A stretch of 64,000 bases of DNA from Rhynchosporium graminicola (Eukaryota > Ascomycota > Leotiomycetes > Helotiales > Ploettnerulaceae), in assembly GCA_900074885.1 (NCBI GenBank), contig FJUW01000083.1:1-64000 (forward strand), in the 5' to 3' direction. Shown one piece after another: positions 1 to 11,090 of the stretch (within the stretch, counting starts at the first letter, position 1; the number at the start of each line of letters is the position of its first letter). A model generated the notes under the pieces. The model was not told the origin of the DNA, did not search any database, and worked only from the letters and a program-made list of their open reading frames with translations. The translations under genes were made by a program, and so were the position numbers.

Positions 1-33
1 GCCTACTAGCTTATCTCCCTTAAAGGAAGACAT
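1..33 (-). CDS. Start of copia Gag (11 codons, runs off left edge)
   Basis: An ATG at 33-31 on the minus strand opens a frame reading MSSFKGDKLVG to the window edge without a stop. A Ser-Ser-Phe/Gly-Asp-Lys-Leu start followed by a Trp-containing segment is common in Ty1/copia Gag. The ATG lies 745 bp inside the 5' LTR, a long but acceptable leader. Only 11 residues are visible, so whether the gene is intact cannot be judged. Confidence 0.55.
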   Translation of the reverse strand, partial: MSSFKGDKLVG

Positions 34-778
34 GATTCCTTATAGGCAGTTTAGTACTAAGTACTAAGAGGTCTTTAAAAGTACGAGTTTTACTCGTATA
101 AGCTACTAAGTAGCTTGAAAAGACACTGACCTTATCTTGCCCTTGAAAAAGACAGTAGCTACGCCGAGCGTACTATCTTACCGAGTTTTTCACTTAGTCA
201 AAAACAATAGTAGTATACAGTAACTACGTCTATCGTATTTGCTATTGAATTGACCTTACTACTAGGCCCAGTTTTACCTTATAGCGCCTCAAGTACTACT
301 ATTAAGTAACCCTCTCCGAGGATGGCTTCTTATACTTAATAGTAGCCTATATTAGCCGACCTGTGATATATGCTAAGCTAAATAGCGATCAGAAGCTATA
401 TACTACTACTTAACGAGGCCTAGCTTCCAAACTAAGTCGGCAGTAGCCACGGGCACCCCGGAATAAGATCTTGGCCTTTGTACCTAGGGTCACTAAGTCG
501 TCTCTACTTCTAAAGGCTTCGAGAGGTTATAAGTTATGATTTCCCTGCAACTTCGTCTTAGGGTTAAGGGCCACGAGTCTGATTCGCTATAGCTATATTA
601 GTAGGGCTCAAAGGGGCTAGCTTACTAGCTAGCTCTAAGCGAAAGAGTCGTTGAAAACGACTAAGTAACGCCTGATCAGGAAGCTCCTTTATCAGTAAGG
701 AGTAACGGAAGCGAGTTTAGGCGAGATCGATCGAAGGAAGCGTCTGATTAGCTGATTTCACTAAGTGAATTGCTACTA
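34..778 (-). other. Untranslated leader of element K
   Basis: This 745-bp stretch between the 5' LTR and the gag ATG has no convincing reading frame. The bases next to the LTR (minus strand TAGTAGCAATTCAC) are where the primer binding site should be; they could be a mutated TGG-type site, but I cannot name the tRNA. The base composition is less TpA-biased than in neighbouring elements. Confidence 0.5.
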
Positions 779-1258
779 TATGAAAATTAAGAGTGGAAAT
801 CGGCTAAAGGTCAGAATAATAAGTGATCAATTTGACTTGCTTTTATTACTTGAAGAGAGCTAACTACAGGAGAGATTCTAGCTACTTATATAGCTATATG
901 AGCTCTCTAGAATATTCTATACTACGTAATACAGAACTCCATAGAAGAAGACACGTATACTATAGAATTATACTACGTTAGTAGTACGTCAGTAGAAACC
1001 TCTAGAAGTACGATATACGTACTAGAGAGTAGTAGAACTCTATCGAGAACCTTCATAGTAACTCTAATAGAGTATGCAGGGTACAGGCTATTGATAAGGT
1101 ACAGGGTGTAGGTGCCAGGTACAACAAGGTACATAGGCAAGGTACTGAACCAGGTACTAAGACCATGTACTGACAAGGTACAGGGTGTGTATGCCGATGC
1201 AGGCAAAACTGACCAAGGTACTGGTAAACTGACCAAGGTACTAGTTACAAATCCAACA
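779..1258 (-). repeat. 5' LTR of element K (480 bp)
   Basis: It matches, in reverse complement, the solo LTR at 56944-57400 along its whole length, which fixes both ends. This copy is longer, partly because about 20 bp (ACTGACCAAGGTACTGG-type unit) is present twice near 1207-1243. It is rich in GGTAC/GTACC words. A small open frame at 973-1236 has a counterpart in the other copy, but both are LTR sequence. Confidence 0.8.
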
Positions 1259-1998
1259 GTTTACTTATTAGTTTATAGATAAAACGCTATCGAAAGACCT
1301 CTTATTATTCGGAAGTAAAAGTATATCTTTTATTAGAACTTAGAAGTAAAGACAGAACCTCTATTAGTAATAATAACCGCAGGTAATCCGTAGTTCTTAG
1401 ACTAATAGTTAATAAATAGCTAAGCTAAAGCTAGCGTATTAATTATCTTTAGATAAGATATATATTTAATATCTTTTATATATCTATTAATAATTACTAG
1501 TAAGCTATTAGAAATTCTCCCTAAACAGCTCCCTTTATAAGATAGCAGATCTATAGTAAAGTCTATAGTTATAAACTTAAATAGCTTACTTAGCTAGCTA
1601 AGCGCTTATATCTCGCTAGCTATTCTTATTCTTCTTACTTTTATCTTTTAATAAATATTATAGCTTTTAACGAATTCTTTAATATCTAGCTTTATCTTTT
1701 ACTAATAGTACTTTCGCTAAATAAGCTTTAGTATCTTATCTTAACTAAAATAGCCTATAATTAGATTATTATAATATATCTTTATAATTTCAGTATAAAT
1801 AGCTTCGTCTAGCGGAAAATAAGCCTTTCGCTAATATCTAAGTAGTCTTTTACTATTAATACTTTAATTTATATCCTCGGTTTTCTATAATCTAGCTAAA
1901 TTCTTAATAATAAAAGTATCCCTTTTCTATAGCTTTATAAGTATTAAAAGAAGTAAGTTCGATTTAGGGTTTACTATTTCAGTTCTTATAATACTTAC
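1259..1998 (-). pseudogene. Element A, integrase portion (gypsy pol, decayed)
   Basis: The minus strand encodes a decayed Ty3/gypsy integrase. Recognisable pieces are the core-domain start (ITIDFTIDL near 1560), a VIINRY segment standing for the usual D-R-Y/F, and the strongly conserved YGLPAVIIT-N-RGSVFTSKF block (about 1310-1390), in which the catalytic Asp of DRGS appears as Asn. It stops at the K insertion just after a Q-T-N/D motif. Stops are TAA/TAG only, mostly at expected Gln or Trp. It is continuous with the A piece at 10267-10852 once X and one TSD copy (CTTAC) are removed. Confidence 0.8.
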
Positions 1999-2229
1999 TA
2001 TTACGGTCCATACCATAACGGCCTCAGGCTCCTAGGTATTATAGCAGGCAGGGCTAGCGGGATGCGGTTAGCGCTTACTAGAGGATGATTAGTTAGCATA
2101 GCCCTACGGTTATACCTAGAGAGAGAGTCGAGATTAGAAACCTCCTCTCTATCTTTTCTTCCCTTTACTTAGCGCACCCTTAAGGGCGAATATAACTCGT
2201 TATCTACTCCATATACCTCTGCTATAATA
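1999..2229 (+). repeat. 5' LTR of X
   Basis: 231 bp, starting TATTACGG (from TGTTACGG) and ending TATAATA (from CGTAACA). It is nearly identical to the 3' LTR except for transitions of the RIP type. Confidence 0.93.
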
Positions 2230-2840
2230 TAAGAAAAGATCAATTACATAACTAAGAAGTAGTAATATCTATTTAGAAGCCTTAAAGCTAGTACTACTTT
2301 CTTAGTACGACTTCTACGACTTCTACCCTACCTATACTCGATAACTTCGACTACACGCGCTATCTACTTCTATACCTTAGAAGTAGAGTATTTCAGAGAA
2401 AGCTAAACTCCCTCCCTTAATTAGTACTATCTCTATAGTATAATTCCACTAAAAAACCCTATTGCGATATTTTTTATGCCCTTAGCCTCGTGCTCAGCCT
2501 TGCGTATCCTCGACCTCAAACCCTTCGAATCTCTACGACCTCTACGAAGCTCCCTCCTACGATTCTAACTCTATATATACCTATAAGAAGAGAACTCGAC
2601 AGCTGAAGTAAAAGTGAACTAGTAAAAGGAATCTAAAGTAAACCTAATTAGTAACTTCCTAATACCTTAAATATATACTCTACTAATAGACTTTAAGAAT
2701 ATGCTTACTCTCGCGCTGTATTAATCTTCACCCCCTTAAATAGGTTACTATTAAGCTTTAGGTCTCTCTTAAGCGCGTTTTTTAGCTATAGCGGGCCCTC
2801 TTATATATAACCGCGCCGAAGCACTCGAGAGCCCTCTATA
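2230..2840 (+). promoter_or_regulatory. Primer binding region and leader of X
   Basis: The leader starts TAAGAAAAGATC right after the LTR; the relative I has the same word at its corresponding position, so it is the likely primer binding site, though no tRNA can be assigned. The remaining 600 bp has no gene. A TATATATAAC box lies near 2802-2811, about 30 bp before the gag start, in a segment conserved in I. Confidence 0.55.
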
Positions 2841-4290
2841 CTAGATAGACTCGGGTTCCCCGAATAGAAAAGGAAGAGCGAAAGCGTATTAATAGAGGAT
2901 ATTATTAGGAATACTATTAAGAGTAATCTAATAAAAGAAGAAATAGCGTCAGGCTCTAATAGCGATAGTAATAACGATTTCGAGAACGCTACTAAGGCAC
3001 CTATACCTCGTCCCGAGTCACTAAAGTTAATTATTAATACTACTACCGCCCCTTTATAACTTATATTACTTCTAATCTCTCCTACTTCGGAAACACGAAG
3101 TACTATACTTAATCCTTAAACCGAAACCGACTCTTAGCTAGAATTCACGATAGCGCCTCCCGGTTTCTCAGATAAGCAGATATAAGTTATAAACGCTACT
3201 ATTACTACTACTATAACTGCTACTCTCGCTCTAGAAGCTAACGCTAATACTACTAGAAAGTTACGATCTCTTACTATAGACCTCTAACCTACTATAGATT
3301 ATTTTCTTCTAAAGCTCGATAACGCTATAAAGGCTATCGAGTCTTACCGAGTCAAGTTCCCTCGCCTCCTCTTTACTAATTATAATAGTAAGATTAAGTA
3401 TAATACGTGGAAGATAGATATAAAGCTCTTTTTAGAAGAATATTCTGATAACTTCCTTGCTAGCGATATATAAGTTAAGACTTACTTTAAGTATACCGGA
3501 GGAGAAGCTAAGACTATTATCCTCTAATATATAAATACTAGCGCTAATAGCTAATTTAAGACCGCTTCTAATGTCCTCAGAGGTTTAGACTAGCGCTTCT
3601 TTAATTATAATCGTATCTAGCGTACTAAGGCTACTTACGAGAACCTGAAGATAGCTAGAAACATAACCTATAACTAGTTCCGAGTTAAGTTTACTAACCT
3701 CGCTACTACCGGTAAGATCTCTAGAGACAGATAGTTTAAGGATATCCTAAAGAAGATCTCTCCTACTTTAAAGGCTTATATTATAGCCGAAAAGTATAAG
3801 ATAGATAGTAACTACGACCTCCTCGATAAATACTTAGCTATTATAGATCGCGAGTCTCGTAATATTACCGCTAAAGAGAACCTTATTAAGAAGGCAGCTC
3901 TCGCTACTACTACTCCCGCTAGAACTCTAGGTATTCTTAAGGGAGAGACTCCCTTCGGTATCGAACGTGCTACTAAGAGTAGCTCTTAGATCGACGATCG
4001 TACTACTAAGTTAGCTGCACGATTCACTCCTAAGACTCGTGATCCCGGATCACGAGTATCTCGTACCCCTACTACTACTAATACTTATCGCCTTTATAAG
4101 AAGGAAAGTTATTAGGCTTACGAATACCCTAACGCTATAAAGATCGCCGAGATAACTAGTTAGTTAGTAGAGGACGTTATTACTATATATAGCGAGGCGA
4201 ACGACGACGCTAATATCTCTCCCTAAGTAGAGATCGATAAGCTATTAAAAAACTGCTAAGCTATAGAATAGTCTCACCCTATAGTAAACG
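2841..4290 (+). pseudogene. gag of X, decayed
   Basis: A single frame runs from about 2841 (start codon apparently mutated; I has ATA, from ATG, at the same place) to about 4290. It shows an acidic Ser/Asn-rich N-terminus, a helical capsid-like middle (IESYRVKFPRL; NTWKIDIKLFLEEY) and a zinc-knuckle remnant near 4090-4130 in which Cys residues appear as Tyr (YRLYKKESY-AYEYPN, compare CxxCxxxxHxxxxC). Stops are TAA/TAG. A basic, RDPGS-containing stretch precedes the knuckle and is encoded by a perfect 21-nt palindrome at 4036-4056. Confidence 0.8.
4036..4056. repeat. Perfect 21-nt palindrome in gag of X
   Basis: Arms CTCGTGATCC and GGATCACGAG are separated by a single C. A partial copy (CTCGTGATCCCGGATCA) lies near 4986 and a weaker one near 6886 (CTCGTGACCCCGG), all in plus-strand coding frames giving R-D-P-G. 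It may simply be a repeated peptide with unusual codon choice. Confidence 0.7.
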
Positions 4291-7200
4291 CCTCGATCTA
4301 TGGAATAACTTGAATACTGATTTCTATTCTCTCGCTAGAGGGAAATAATTCCTAGTTAATATAGAACTAGAAAGAAATAGATTATTTATTAAAATAGAAG
4401 CTTATATCGATAGTAGAGTAAATATCTTTAGAGCTCTACGTACTTTAGTTACTCTTAAACTTCGTAACCTCTTAGGTATTAATTTCCTTACCCTCCTAAA
4501 ACCTATTACCCTAACTAGCTATAACAGACAGGCTAGTACTACTATTATATATATAATTCTCCTTACCCTTACTATCGATCGACGCTATATTAACTTCCCT
4601 TTCTTAATTACTAACTTAGGAAATAACGATATATTAATTAGTTACAAATTCATAGAGCACTACGAACTTAGGTAAAACTACTACCGGCGCGCAAAAAATC
4701 GCTTAGAATAGCTGACGGATATACCCTTAGTACGCTACTATAATAAGTGTTTAGAGTTACTACTTCCTCTAGATATTAAGACAGTAAATCTATAGTACTA
4801 ATTAGACTAATAATAATAAGATACCTTAATAGATCAAGAGGTCGCCGGAATACTAGCTCCTATATAATCTATATAAGCTAGGAAGGAGAAACGCTTATCT
4901 GCCTTTATAAGAGAGTTAAAAAGTAGCCTCTATACTATAAACGAGTTACTAGTAAAGCACGAGCTAGCAAATAACCCTTTCCAAACTCGTGATCCCGGAT
5001 CATAAGAGGAGGAAAATACTACTTATAAAGAAGCGGCTCGAAGCAAGATTAATATCGCTATAGCTCGTGAAGCCAGGAGATAGCTATATAAGACTGATAT
5101 TAATCAAATCTCTGCGGCTACTATATATAACTTCTACTTATATCGAAAACACTGAAAAAAGAGTAATAGATTAGAGGTTTTCGTTACTTCCTTAAAAGAA
5201 ATCTAAGACGAGATCTAATATCGTGAAAGTAACTAAGTAGCTAATACTATCGAGTTATACGCTCTCGACGAAGGTCTATCTTCCGAGTAAGCTAGAGAAG
5301 CTAAGTACTTCCAGAACGATAAGCTAATAAAGGAATAGCTTCCTGCTAAATAGAAGGAATTTGAAGGTTTATTCTCTGCTAGAGCCTCTAACGACCTAGT
5401 AATAAGAAGACTTATAGTCGACTATAAGATTAAGCTTACCGGGGAGAATACTCTGACTATAGAGCCTCTACGATATATGCCTAACGAGTATCTTACTAAA
5501 GCTAAATGATATATCACCGAGAACCTCTATAAAGGCTTTATTATACTATCTAATACTCCTTAGGCTATACTAATCCTAATAGCTAAAAAAGCGTATAGTA
5601 GGCTACGATTTTATATTGACTTTCGGAAGCTAAACGAGCTTACCTAGAAGGACCTATACTCTATTCTATTGATCGATAAGATAATAGCACGAATCTCTAA
5701 GGCGAAAATCTTCACGAAAGTCGATATTCAGTAAGCGTTTTATAAAATCCGTATATCGAAAGATTCTGAAGATTTTATTACCTTTCGCACTCGATACGGA
5801 ATATATAAGTATAAAGTACTTCCCTTCGGCCTTATAAATAAGCTAGCTACTTTTCAGCGTTTTATTAATAATATATTAATAGAGTACTTAGACGACTTCT
5901 ACTTAGCGTATTTAGATAATATCTTAATCTATTCATACTTAGAGGCAGAGCACGATATCTATATATAAAAGATTCTCGGGATTCTATAAGCTTATAGCCT
6001 TTAAGCCGATATTAAGAAGTCTGAATTCGGTATTACTTATACGAAGTTTCTAGGATTTATTATTAGAGTTAATAGAATCGAAGTCGACCCCGAGAAGATC
6101 GAAGTTATTAAGAACTAGGAATACGCTAATAACGTCTATAGTATATAAAGTTACCTTAGTTTCTATAACTTCTACTAACGATTTATTAAAGACTATAATA
6201 GTATTTATCGCTCTCTTACTTTCCTTACTAGGAAAGATATCCCTTTTCGCTTTAGAAATAAGTATCGAGAAGCTTAGGAGCGCCTCTATTAAGCTCTCTA
6301 GTCGGCCCTGATTCTATATTACTATGATCCCTTCAAGGAAACTAGACTTAAAACCGACTCTTCTAATAGGGTAGTAGCTAGTATACTCTTATAACTTTAA
6401 GATAATAGTATATTTTATCTAGTCGGTTTCTTCTTAAAGACTATAATTAATATAGAGCTAAATTACCTAATATATAATAAAGAGCTCTTAGCGATCTTCT
6501 GTTCCTTTTAATAATATAAGCTAGAGCTACTAAGTGTATAGAAGATAGTCCACGTCTATATAGATCACTGTACCTTAGAGTATTTCATAACGATAAAAGA
6601 CCTTAATATATAATAAGCGAGATAAGCTGAATTCTTTATCTAATTCTACTTTAAGATTATATACCGAATAGGGATTATAAATACTCTAGCTAATACGCTA
6701 TTACGCTATAATTAGGACCTCTCTCTAATAGAAGCTAGAAAGCGCGCACTTCGGAACTAATAGCTAATCCTAAATAATAAGATTAGTAACGAAGTGCTTT
6801 AAGACCTTCAGGACTCGCTTATAATTACTAAGTTCTATTGCGAGCTTTCCCTGATAAGAACTCTTAAGACCTTCCTATAAGCTAAAACTCGTGACCCCGG
6901 CTTACTAGTAGAATTACCTACGAGTAAAGACGAAGAGTTCCTTATAGGGGAAGCTCCTCATACTACTACTATAGTTACTTACGATATCGAGAACTATAAT
7001 ATTATCGACTAAGTCTTTTTAGCTAATAAGGAGTCTCCGGAGCTAGGACCTCTTCGGGAGGAGGCAAGACAGAAGTATCCCGACTATTAGTTAGTCCGCG
7101 GAAAGCTCTTCTTTTAAGAGCGTTTAGAAGTCCCTACTGAGCCTCTAGAGCTATAAATAGCACTTATTCGCTATATTTATACGTAACTATAAGTAGTATA

Positions 7201-7880
7201 TACTAGGAATACGAAAGTCAAGCTACTTCTTAGTTATAACTACTATTAGAGGGGTATAATAGCGGATATCATACGCTATATTACAAATTATAGCTATATA
7301 CAGATAAAGGCGAAAAGAGATAAGACCCCTAGGTTCCTCTATCTCTTACTGATCCTAGTACGATCTTACTAGTACCTAACAATAGATTTCACTGAGTTAC
7401 TATTAGACGAGGGTAGCTTTAACGCTATATTCGTAATTATAGATAGATTATTAAAGAAACTAATATCTATTCCTTATTATAAAACGATTATAGCTAGATA
7501 GATAGCTGAGCTCTTTACTATTTACTAGAGCTATCACTTCGATATACCCGATTCGATCGTTTCGGATCGTGGACTATAGTTTATTTCGAGCTTCTAGAAT
7601 AAGTATTACTATATCTTTAGTACGAAAGTTAAGCTAACTACTATATATAACCCGAACGTCGATAGCTAGACTGAGATCATGAACTAATAGATTAAGTAAA
7701 GACTACGTCCTTTCTATACTTACTATTAAGATAACTAGAGCTTACTACTCTTAGTAATAGATATCGCGTAGCTTATACTTCCTTACGAGTCACTTAGTAA
7801 TATATCTCCGTTTTAGCTACTTAATAGCTATAAAGTAAGAACCTCTTAGGACCTTATTAATCTAATACCTTTAGTAACTA

Positions 7881-9273
7881 CAGTACTAGTCAACTGATAT
7901 TAGTCGCATAAGCGAGAACATGAAAATCAACATTCTACTAACTCTCTTCAGCTAGTGTTTATTCTATAAGTACTAATACAAATAATAAAACGAATATAGA
8001 TAAATAATCGTCAGAATCTCCTCTTTCTTCTCGTCTAACCTCGATAGATTTCTTCCGTGTAAACTACCTAATATTTTATATACCACCTGTTTACCGCGAT
8101 ATAGGCTTCGATCCTAGCTAGTATGCTCGCACCTAAATTATCAAATAATAACTTATCTAGAGTATCCTACGCAGCTTATAAACAAGACTCTAGCCTCTAG
8201 CAAGTATATTCTGTATTCGATTTGTCTTTTGCAACTTCTAGAAACATCTCAAACACTCGTACTTTAAGGAGCTACTAGATATGCTCGATTAGGTTAAGAT
8301 TAGGGGAGTAAGGTAGCTAGTTAATCGTTAATCTAATATGATTTTTAGTAAACTACGCCTTAACTTTGCTAGTAATATGAATTAAGGCGTTATCCTATAT
8401 GAATTCGTAGCCTCTATCGAGTTATCGACCTCTCCTACGAAATAGAGGCTTTACTTCTGCCTCGAGTACTTCTAAATAAGACTTAGCTAAATACCTATAT
8501 TTCTTCGACTTAAAATCTCGGTCTATAATATAAAGGTTACTTCTCCCGAGGTCCCAAAAGGCTCCCTAGACTATAACCTTCATATTCTTATTTATTCCGT
8601 AGGTTTAAACTATATTTCGATCCCACTTCTGCTCCGGAGTGCGAAATACCCATTCCTGCCTCGCTCCTCGACCCTGCTCTACTAAGCACTTATCTAACCA
8701 AACCACTAGCCCCCACTCCTCGATAGTCATATTCCTATGAGCGAGGCACTAGGCTAATCGCTTCGCTACGTTAATTTCTATTAACTCAAGTCTCTTCCTA
8801 TACTTCTAATTCGTGATTCCAGTCTCTCCTAAGATCTTCTTAACTATAGAGACCTTATAACAAAGATTACACATAGTAATAACTTCCTAGTATATATCCT
8901 TCGGGTTTAATCGAACGTGCCTTAGCAGCTTCCTTTATTCGGCTTCAGAGTATGATTTGCCCCTTAGTTTTCGTAGTAAGCTCTTACCTTCGTCTCGTAA
9001 TTCGTCTTTATAGATAGTGTATTTAACTGTACTAGGATTGATCCCGAGAGCTCTCGCAATCGTGATAAGCTGGAAACTACAGGAGGCGATACCTGCAACT
9101 TTCCCTCGCATATAAGGTGAGATCTCATACCCTTTGAATCGATTACTAGAAATCGCGCCGAGAGGAGTACGTTATAGAGGCATTTTGTTATAGTTTATAA
9201 GGAGGGAGGGAAATCAAAGCGCGAAAAATCGCGGTTCTACGCGTTCTCGCTTAATATCAGTTAGTAGTGACTG
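7881..9273 (-). mobile_element. Tc1/mariner DNA transposon in the integrase of X
   Basis: The 1393-bp element is flanked by TA (7879-7880 and 9274-9275), the universal Tc1/mariner target duplication. The ends are inverted: both begin CAGT and share AACTGATATTA followed by AAGCGAGAAC, with a 7-bp difference (GTCGCAT present only on the left). Removing element and one TA restores the reading of X pol across the site. It carries one transposase on the minus strand. Its CpA/TpG content is higher than that of X, so it entered later or was less affected by RIP. Confidence 0.93.
8068..9183 (-). pseudogene. Tc1/mariner transposase, in-frame but with stop codons
   Basis: From the ATG at 9183-9181 to the TAG at 8068-8070 one frame of 371 codons runs without frameshift, interrupted by about a dozen TAA/TAG codons. 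An N-terminal helix-turn-helix region (ITIARALGINPSTVKYTIY) is followed by the DDE catalytic domain: a first-Asp block WLDKCLVEQGRGARQEW, a second Asp in DNALIH, and the third acidic residue in SPNLNLIEHI, about 35 residues after the second. The usual W before the SP motif is a stop (TAG). A 371-residue length is normal for the family. It would cut and paste DNA carrying the matching inverted ends, but is dead as read. Confidence 0.9.
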
Positions 9274-10020
9274 TACTACCGAGGCTATTAATCGAGAGGA
9301 CGCTCTTCGTATAGCTACTCGGATGATAGCCGCTACGGAATTCGCTAAATCCTCGCTTAAAAGTTAATAGGACAAAATAGAGCGCCTAGCTAATCGTAGT
9401 CGCTGCGAGGTAGATTGGAACGTTAGAGATAAGGTTATAGTTTCTATAGCGAATTAGAAGATAGATAGACTTTCTAGGAAGCTCTCCGATAAGTAGTATA
9501 AGCTAGTAGAAGTGCTAGAAAAGGTAGGAGAGAGTTAGAAACTTAAGCTACTAGAGGAATAGTAAATCTATCCTATTTTCTACTTATACTCGCTACGCAA
9601 GTATACTGAAAACTTACTACTAGGACAGGTACGATAAGCACTAGTACTAATTCAGCTACTTCCGGAGTAAGACAAGTAGGAGATCGAAACTATCTTAAGC
9701 TTAAGGGTCTCTCGTAGTACCTTATAGTACTAAATCAAGTAGATAGGAGCTAACGACGATCTCGAATAGTACTCCTGCTTAGATACTATAATAGCCCCTT
9801 ACTTGCTTAAGCGTTTCCACCTGCGATACCTAGTAGTAAAAGGACCGCTACGACTCCTCCCGAAGTAGCTAGAGGCGTATAATAATAGTATTAATAACTA
9901 TAGCGAATTAGAGGACGATATACTTATAATAGCTACTACTCGTATATAGTTCTTTAAGAGAGAGGGAGGGAATTAGCGTTTTTACCGGATTTTTCAAGCT
10001 TCGAGGACGAAGCCCTTCTC

Positions 10021-10035
10021 GGAAGGGGGGAGTAG
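10021..10035 (+). promoter_or_regulatory. Polypurine tract of X
   Basis: GGAAGGGGGGAGTAG abuts the 3' LTR and would prime plus-strand DNA synthesis. I has a comparable tract (minus strand GGAGAGGGGAGTAA) beside its 3' LTR. Confidence 0.8.
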
Positions 10036-10266
10036 TATTACGGTCTATACTATAACGGCCTTAGGCTCCTAGGTATTATAGCAGGCAGGGCTAGCGGGAT
10101 GCGGTTAGCGCGTACTAGAGGATGATTAGTCAGCATAGCCCTACAGTTATACCTAGAGAGAGAGTCGAGAGTAGAAACCTCCTCTCTATCTTTTCTTCCC
10201 TTTACTTAGCGCACCCTTAAGGGCGAATATAACTCGTTGTCTACTCCTTGTGCCTCTGCCGTAACA
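10036..10266 (+). repeat. 3' LTR of X
   Basis: 231 bp, TATTACGG to CGTAACA, followed by the TSD CTTAC. This copy retains more unmutated positions than the 5' LTR (for example TTGTGCCTCTGCCGTAACA). Confidence 0.93.
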
Positions 10267-10852
10267 CTTACTATAAAGAACTATAATATAATATATCTAT
10301 AGCTATACTAGCTAGCGCCCGGCTCCTCGCTAGTACTTCTTAAGAGGGTATCTAGACCTCTAAATAAGTTCTATAAACTATTAAGCTTTATAAGTATATA
10401 TCGCTAGTTAAGTATAGAGGTTATATCTATAGCCTCGATTAGTACTCCTAAGGATATACTATTAGTAGATTATAAAATCTAAGTTAACTAGTATAATATA
10501 CTATTATTCGGACGCTAGTTACTTTCTATTATATCGCTAGCTTTACTAAGTACGTAGATTAACTCGTCTTTAATTACACTTCGTAGCTTATTTTATAAAA
10601 TAGAGAATATAATATTTTCCTTATCTTTCGCTAGCTTATAATTAGGCCTTCTCGATAGTCTATTAGCGGGATTATTTTTCCCTTATTTATAACTTAATAT
10701 AAAGTTATACTTAGATAGCTTTAGAGCTTATCTAGCTTATCGCTAGCTTAATACTATTATAGTTATAAAGTAATAGAGATTACTATAGTCTATTAATACC
10801 TTAATTAGAGCTATATTACCTTTAAGATAATACTTTTAGTATATAAAATACT
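10267..10852 (-). pseudogene. Element A, end of RNase H and connection domain
   Basis: The minus strand reads the end of a gypsy RNase H and the linker to integrase: VLIDYSNLYYFIT (usual TDHKNLEYF), LKLSKYNFILSY, then NPAN-RLSRRPNYK, the typical last RNase H block. The first five bases are the right TSD copy of X, the last five (10848-10852, ATACT) the left TSD copy of B. It is continuous with 16864-17082 when B is removed: the RNase H reading resumes inside the same segment. Confidence 0.85.
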
Positions 10853-11090
10853 TATTGAAAGGAATATCCCTATTCTCGTATACCTGTAGGGATAGGGGTA
10901 ATATTCATAGAGGAATTAGACGCTAGTAAGTTAGACTATTATCTTCATTAAGTGACTTGACTGCTCGAGTTATAATAACTCTCTATCTATAATATATCCT
11001 AGATATTCTTTAATATCCGGGCTTATACACTAGCTCTAGTCCCGATTAAGTTACTACGTGATACTATACTAAATACTAACTATTCTAATA
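10853..11090 (-). repeat. 3' LTR of B
   Basis: 238 bp; plus-strand reading TATTGAAAGG to TTCTAATA (from TGTTGAAAGG and TTCTAACA). Differs from the partner mainly by transitions. Confidence 0.92.

Larger units (their letters stand above)
1..1258 (-). mobile_element. Family K: Ty1/copia-type LTR retrotransposon, 5' end only
   Basis: The element reads leftwards: 5' LTR (779-1258), a 745-bp leader, then a gag start at position 33, after which it leaves the window. The LTR starts TGTTGGATTT on the minus strand and its other end reads TG-A (RIP of CA). The copia assignment rests on the first gag residues, MSSFKGDKLVG, which resemble the N-terminus of many copia Gag proteins. It interrupts the integrase of gypsy element A exactly after a conserved core motif. 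The second half of A and the other K LTR lie outside the window, so no TSD can be tested. It keeps more CpA/TpG than its surroundings and is probably among the younger insertions. Confidence 0.7.
4300..9974 (+). pseudogene. pol of X: protease, RT, RNase H, integrase, chromodomain (split by Tc1/mariner)
   Basis: Domains in order: protease (about 4350-4680, IEAYIDSRVN in place of the D-S/T-G motif), reverse transcriptase (about 5490-6130; FTKVDI near 5710, LPFGL near 5823, AYLDN for YLDD at 5906-5920), RNase H (about 6350-6720; DKELLAIF near 6476 and TDSS near 6356), integrase (H2C2 region about 7150-7320, TIDF near 7381 and SDRG near 7562), an NW-K-x-DR-SRKLSD segment after the Tc1/mariner insertion, and a chromodomain near 9680-9800 (SRSTLQYQIK-type). 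It continues after the insertion with exact loss of one TA. The end near 9974 follows a Lys/Arg/Glu-rich tail. Many TAA/TAG stops. Confidence 0.85.
1999..10266 (+). mobile_element. Element X: full-length chromodomain gypsy retrotransposon
   Basis: Two 231-bp LTRs (1999-2229 and 10036-10266) flank gag and pol on the plus strand. The 5-bp TSD CTTAC is exact (1994-1998 and 10267-10271). Without the Tc1/mariner insertion at 7881-9273 the element is about 6.9 kb, the same size as its relative I at 45811-52696. A polypurine tract GGAAGGGGGGAGTAG lies directly before the 3' LTR. It is inserted in the integrase region of element A. RIP stops occur throughout both genes, so it cannot be autonomous now. 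Confidence 0.92.

Noticed and set aside
973..1236. Open frame of 87 codons (minus), similar to 56977-57204 (plus)
   Set aside because: Both are K LTR sequence. The shared peptide follows from shared repetitive GTACC-rich DNA, and the N-termini differ.
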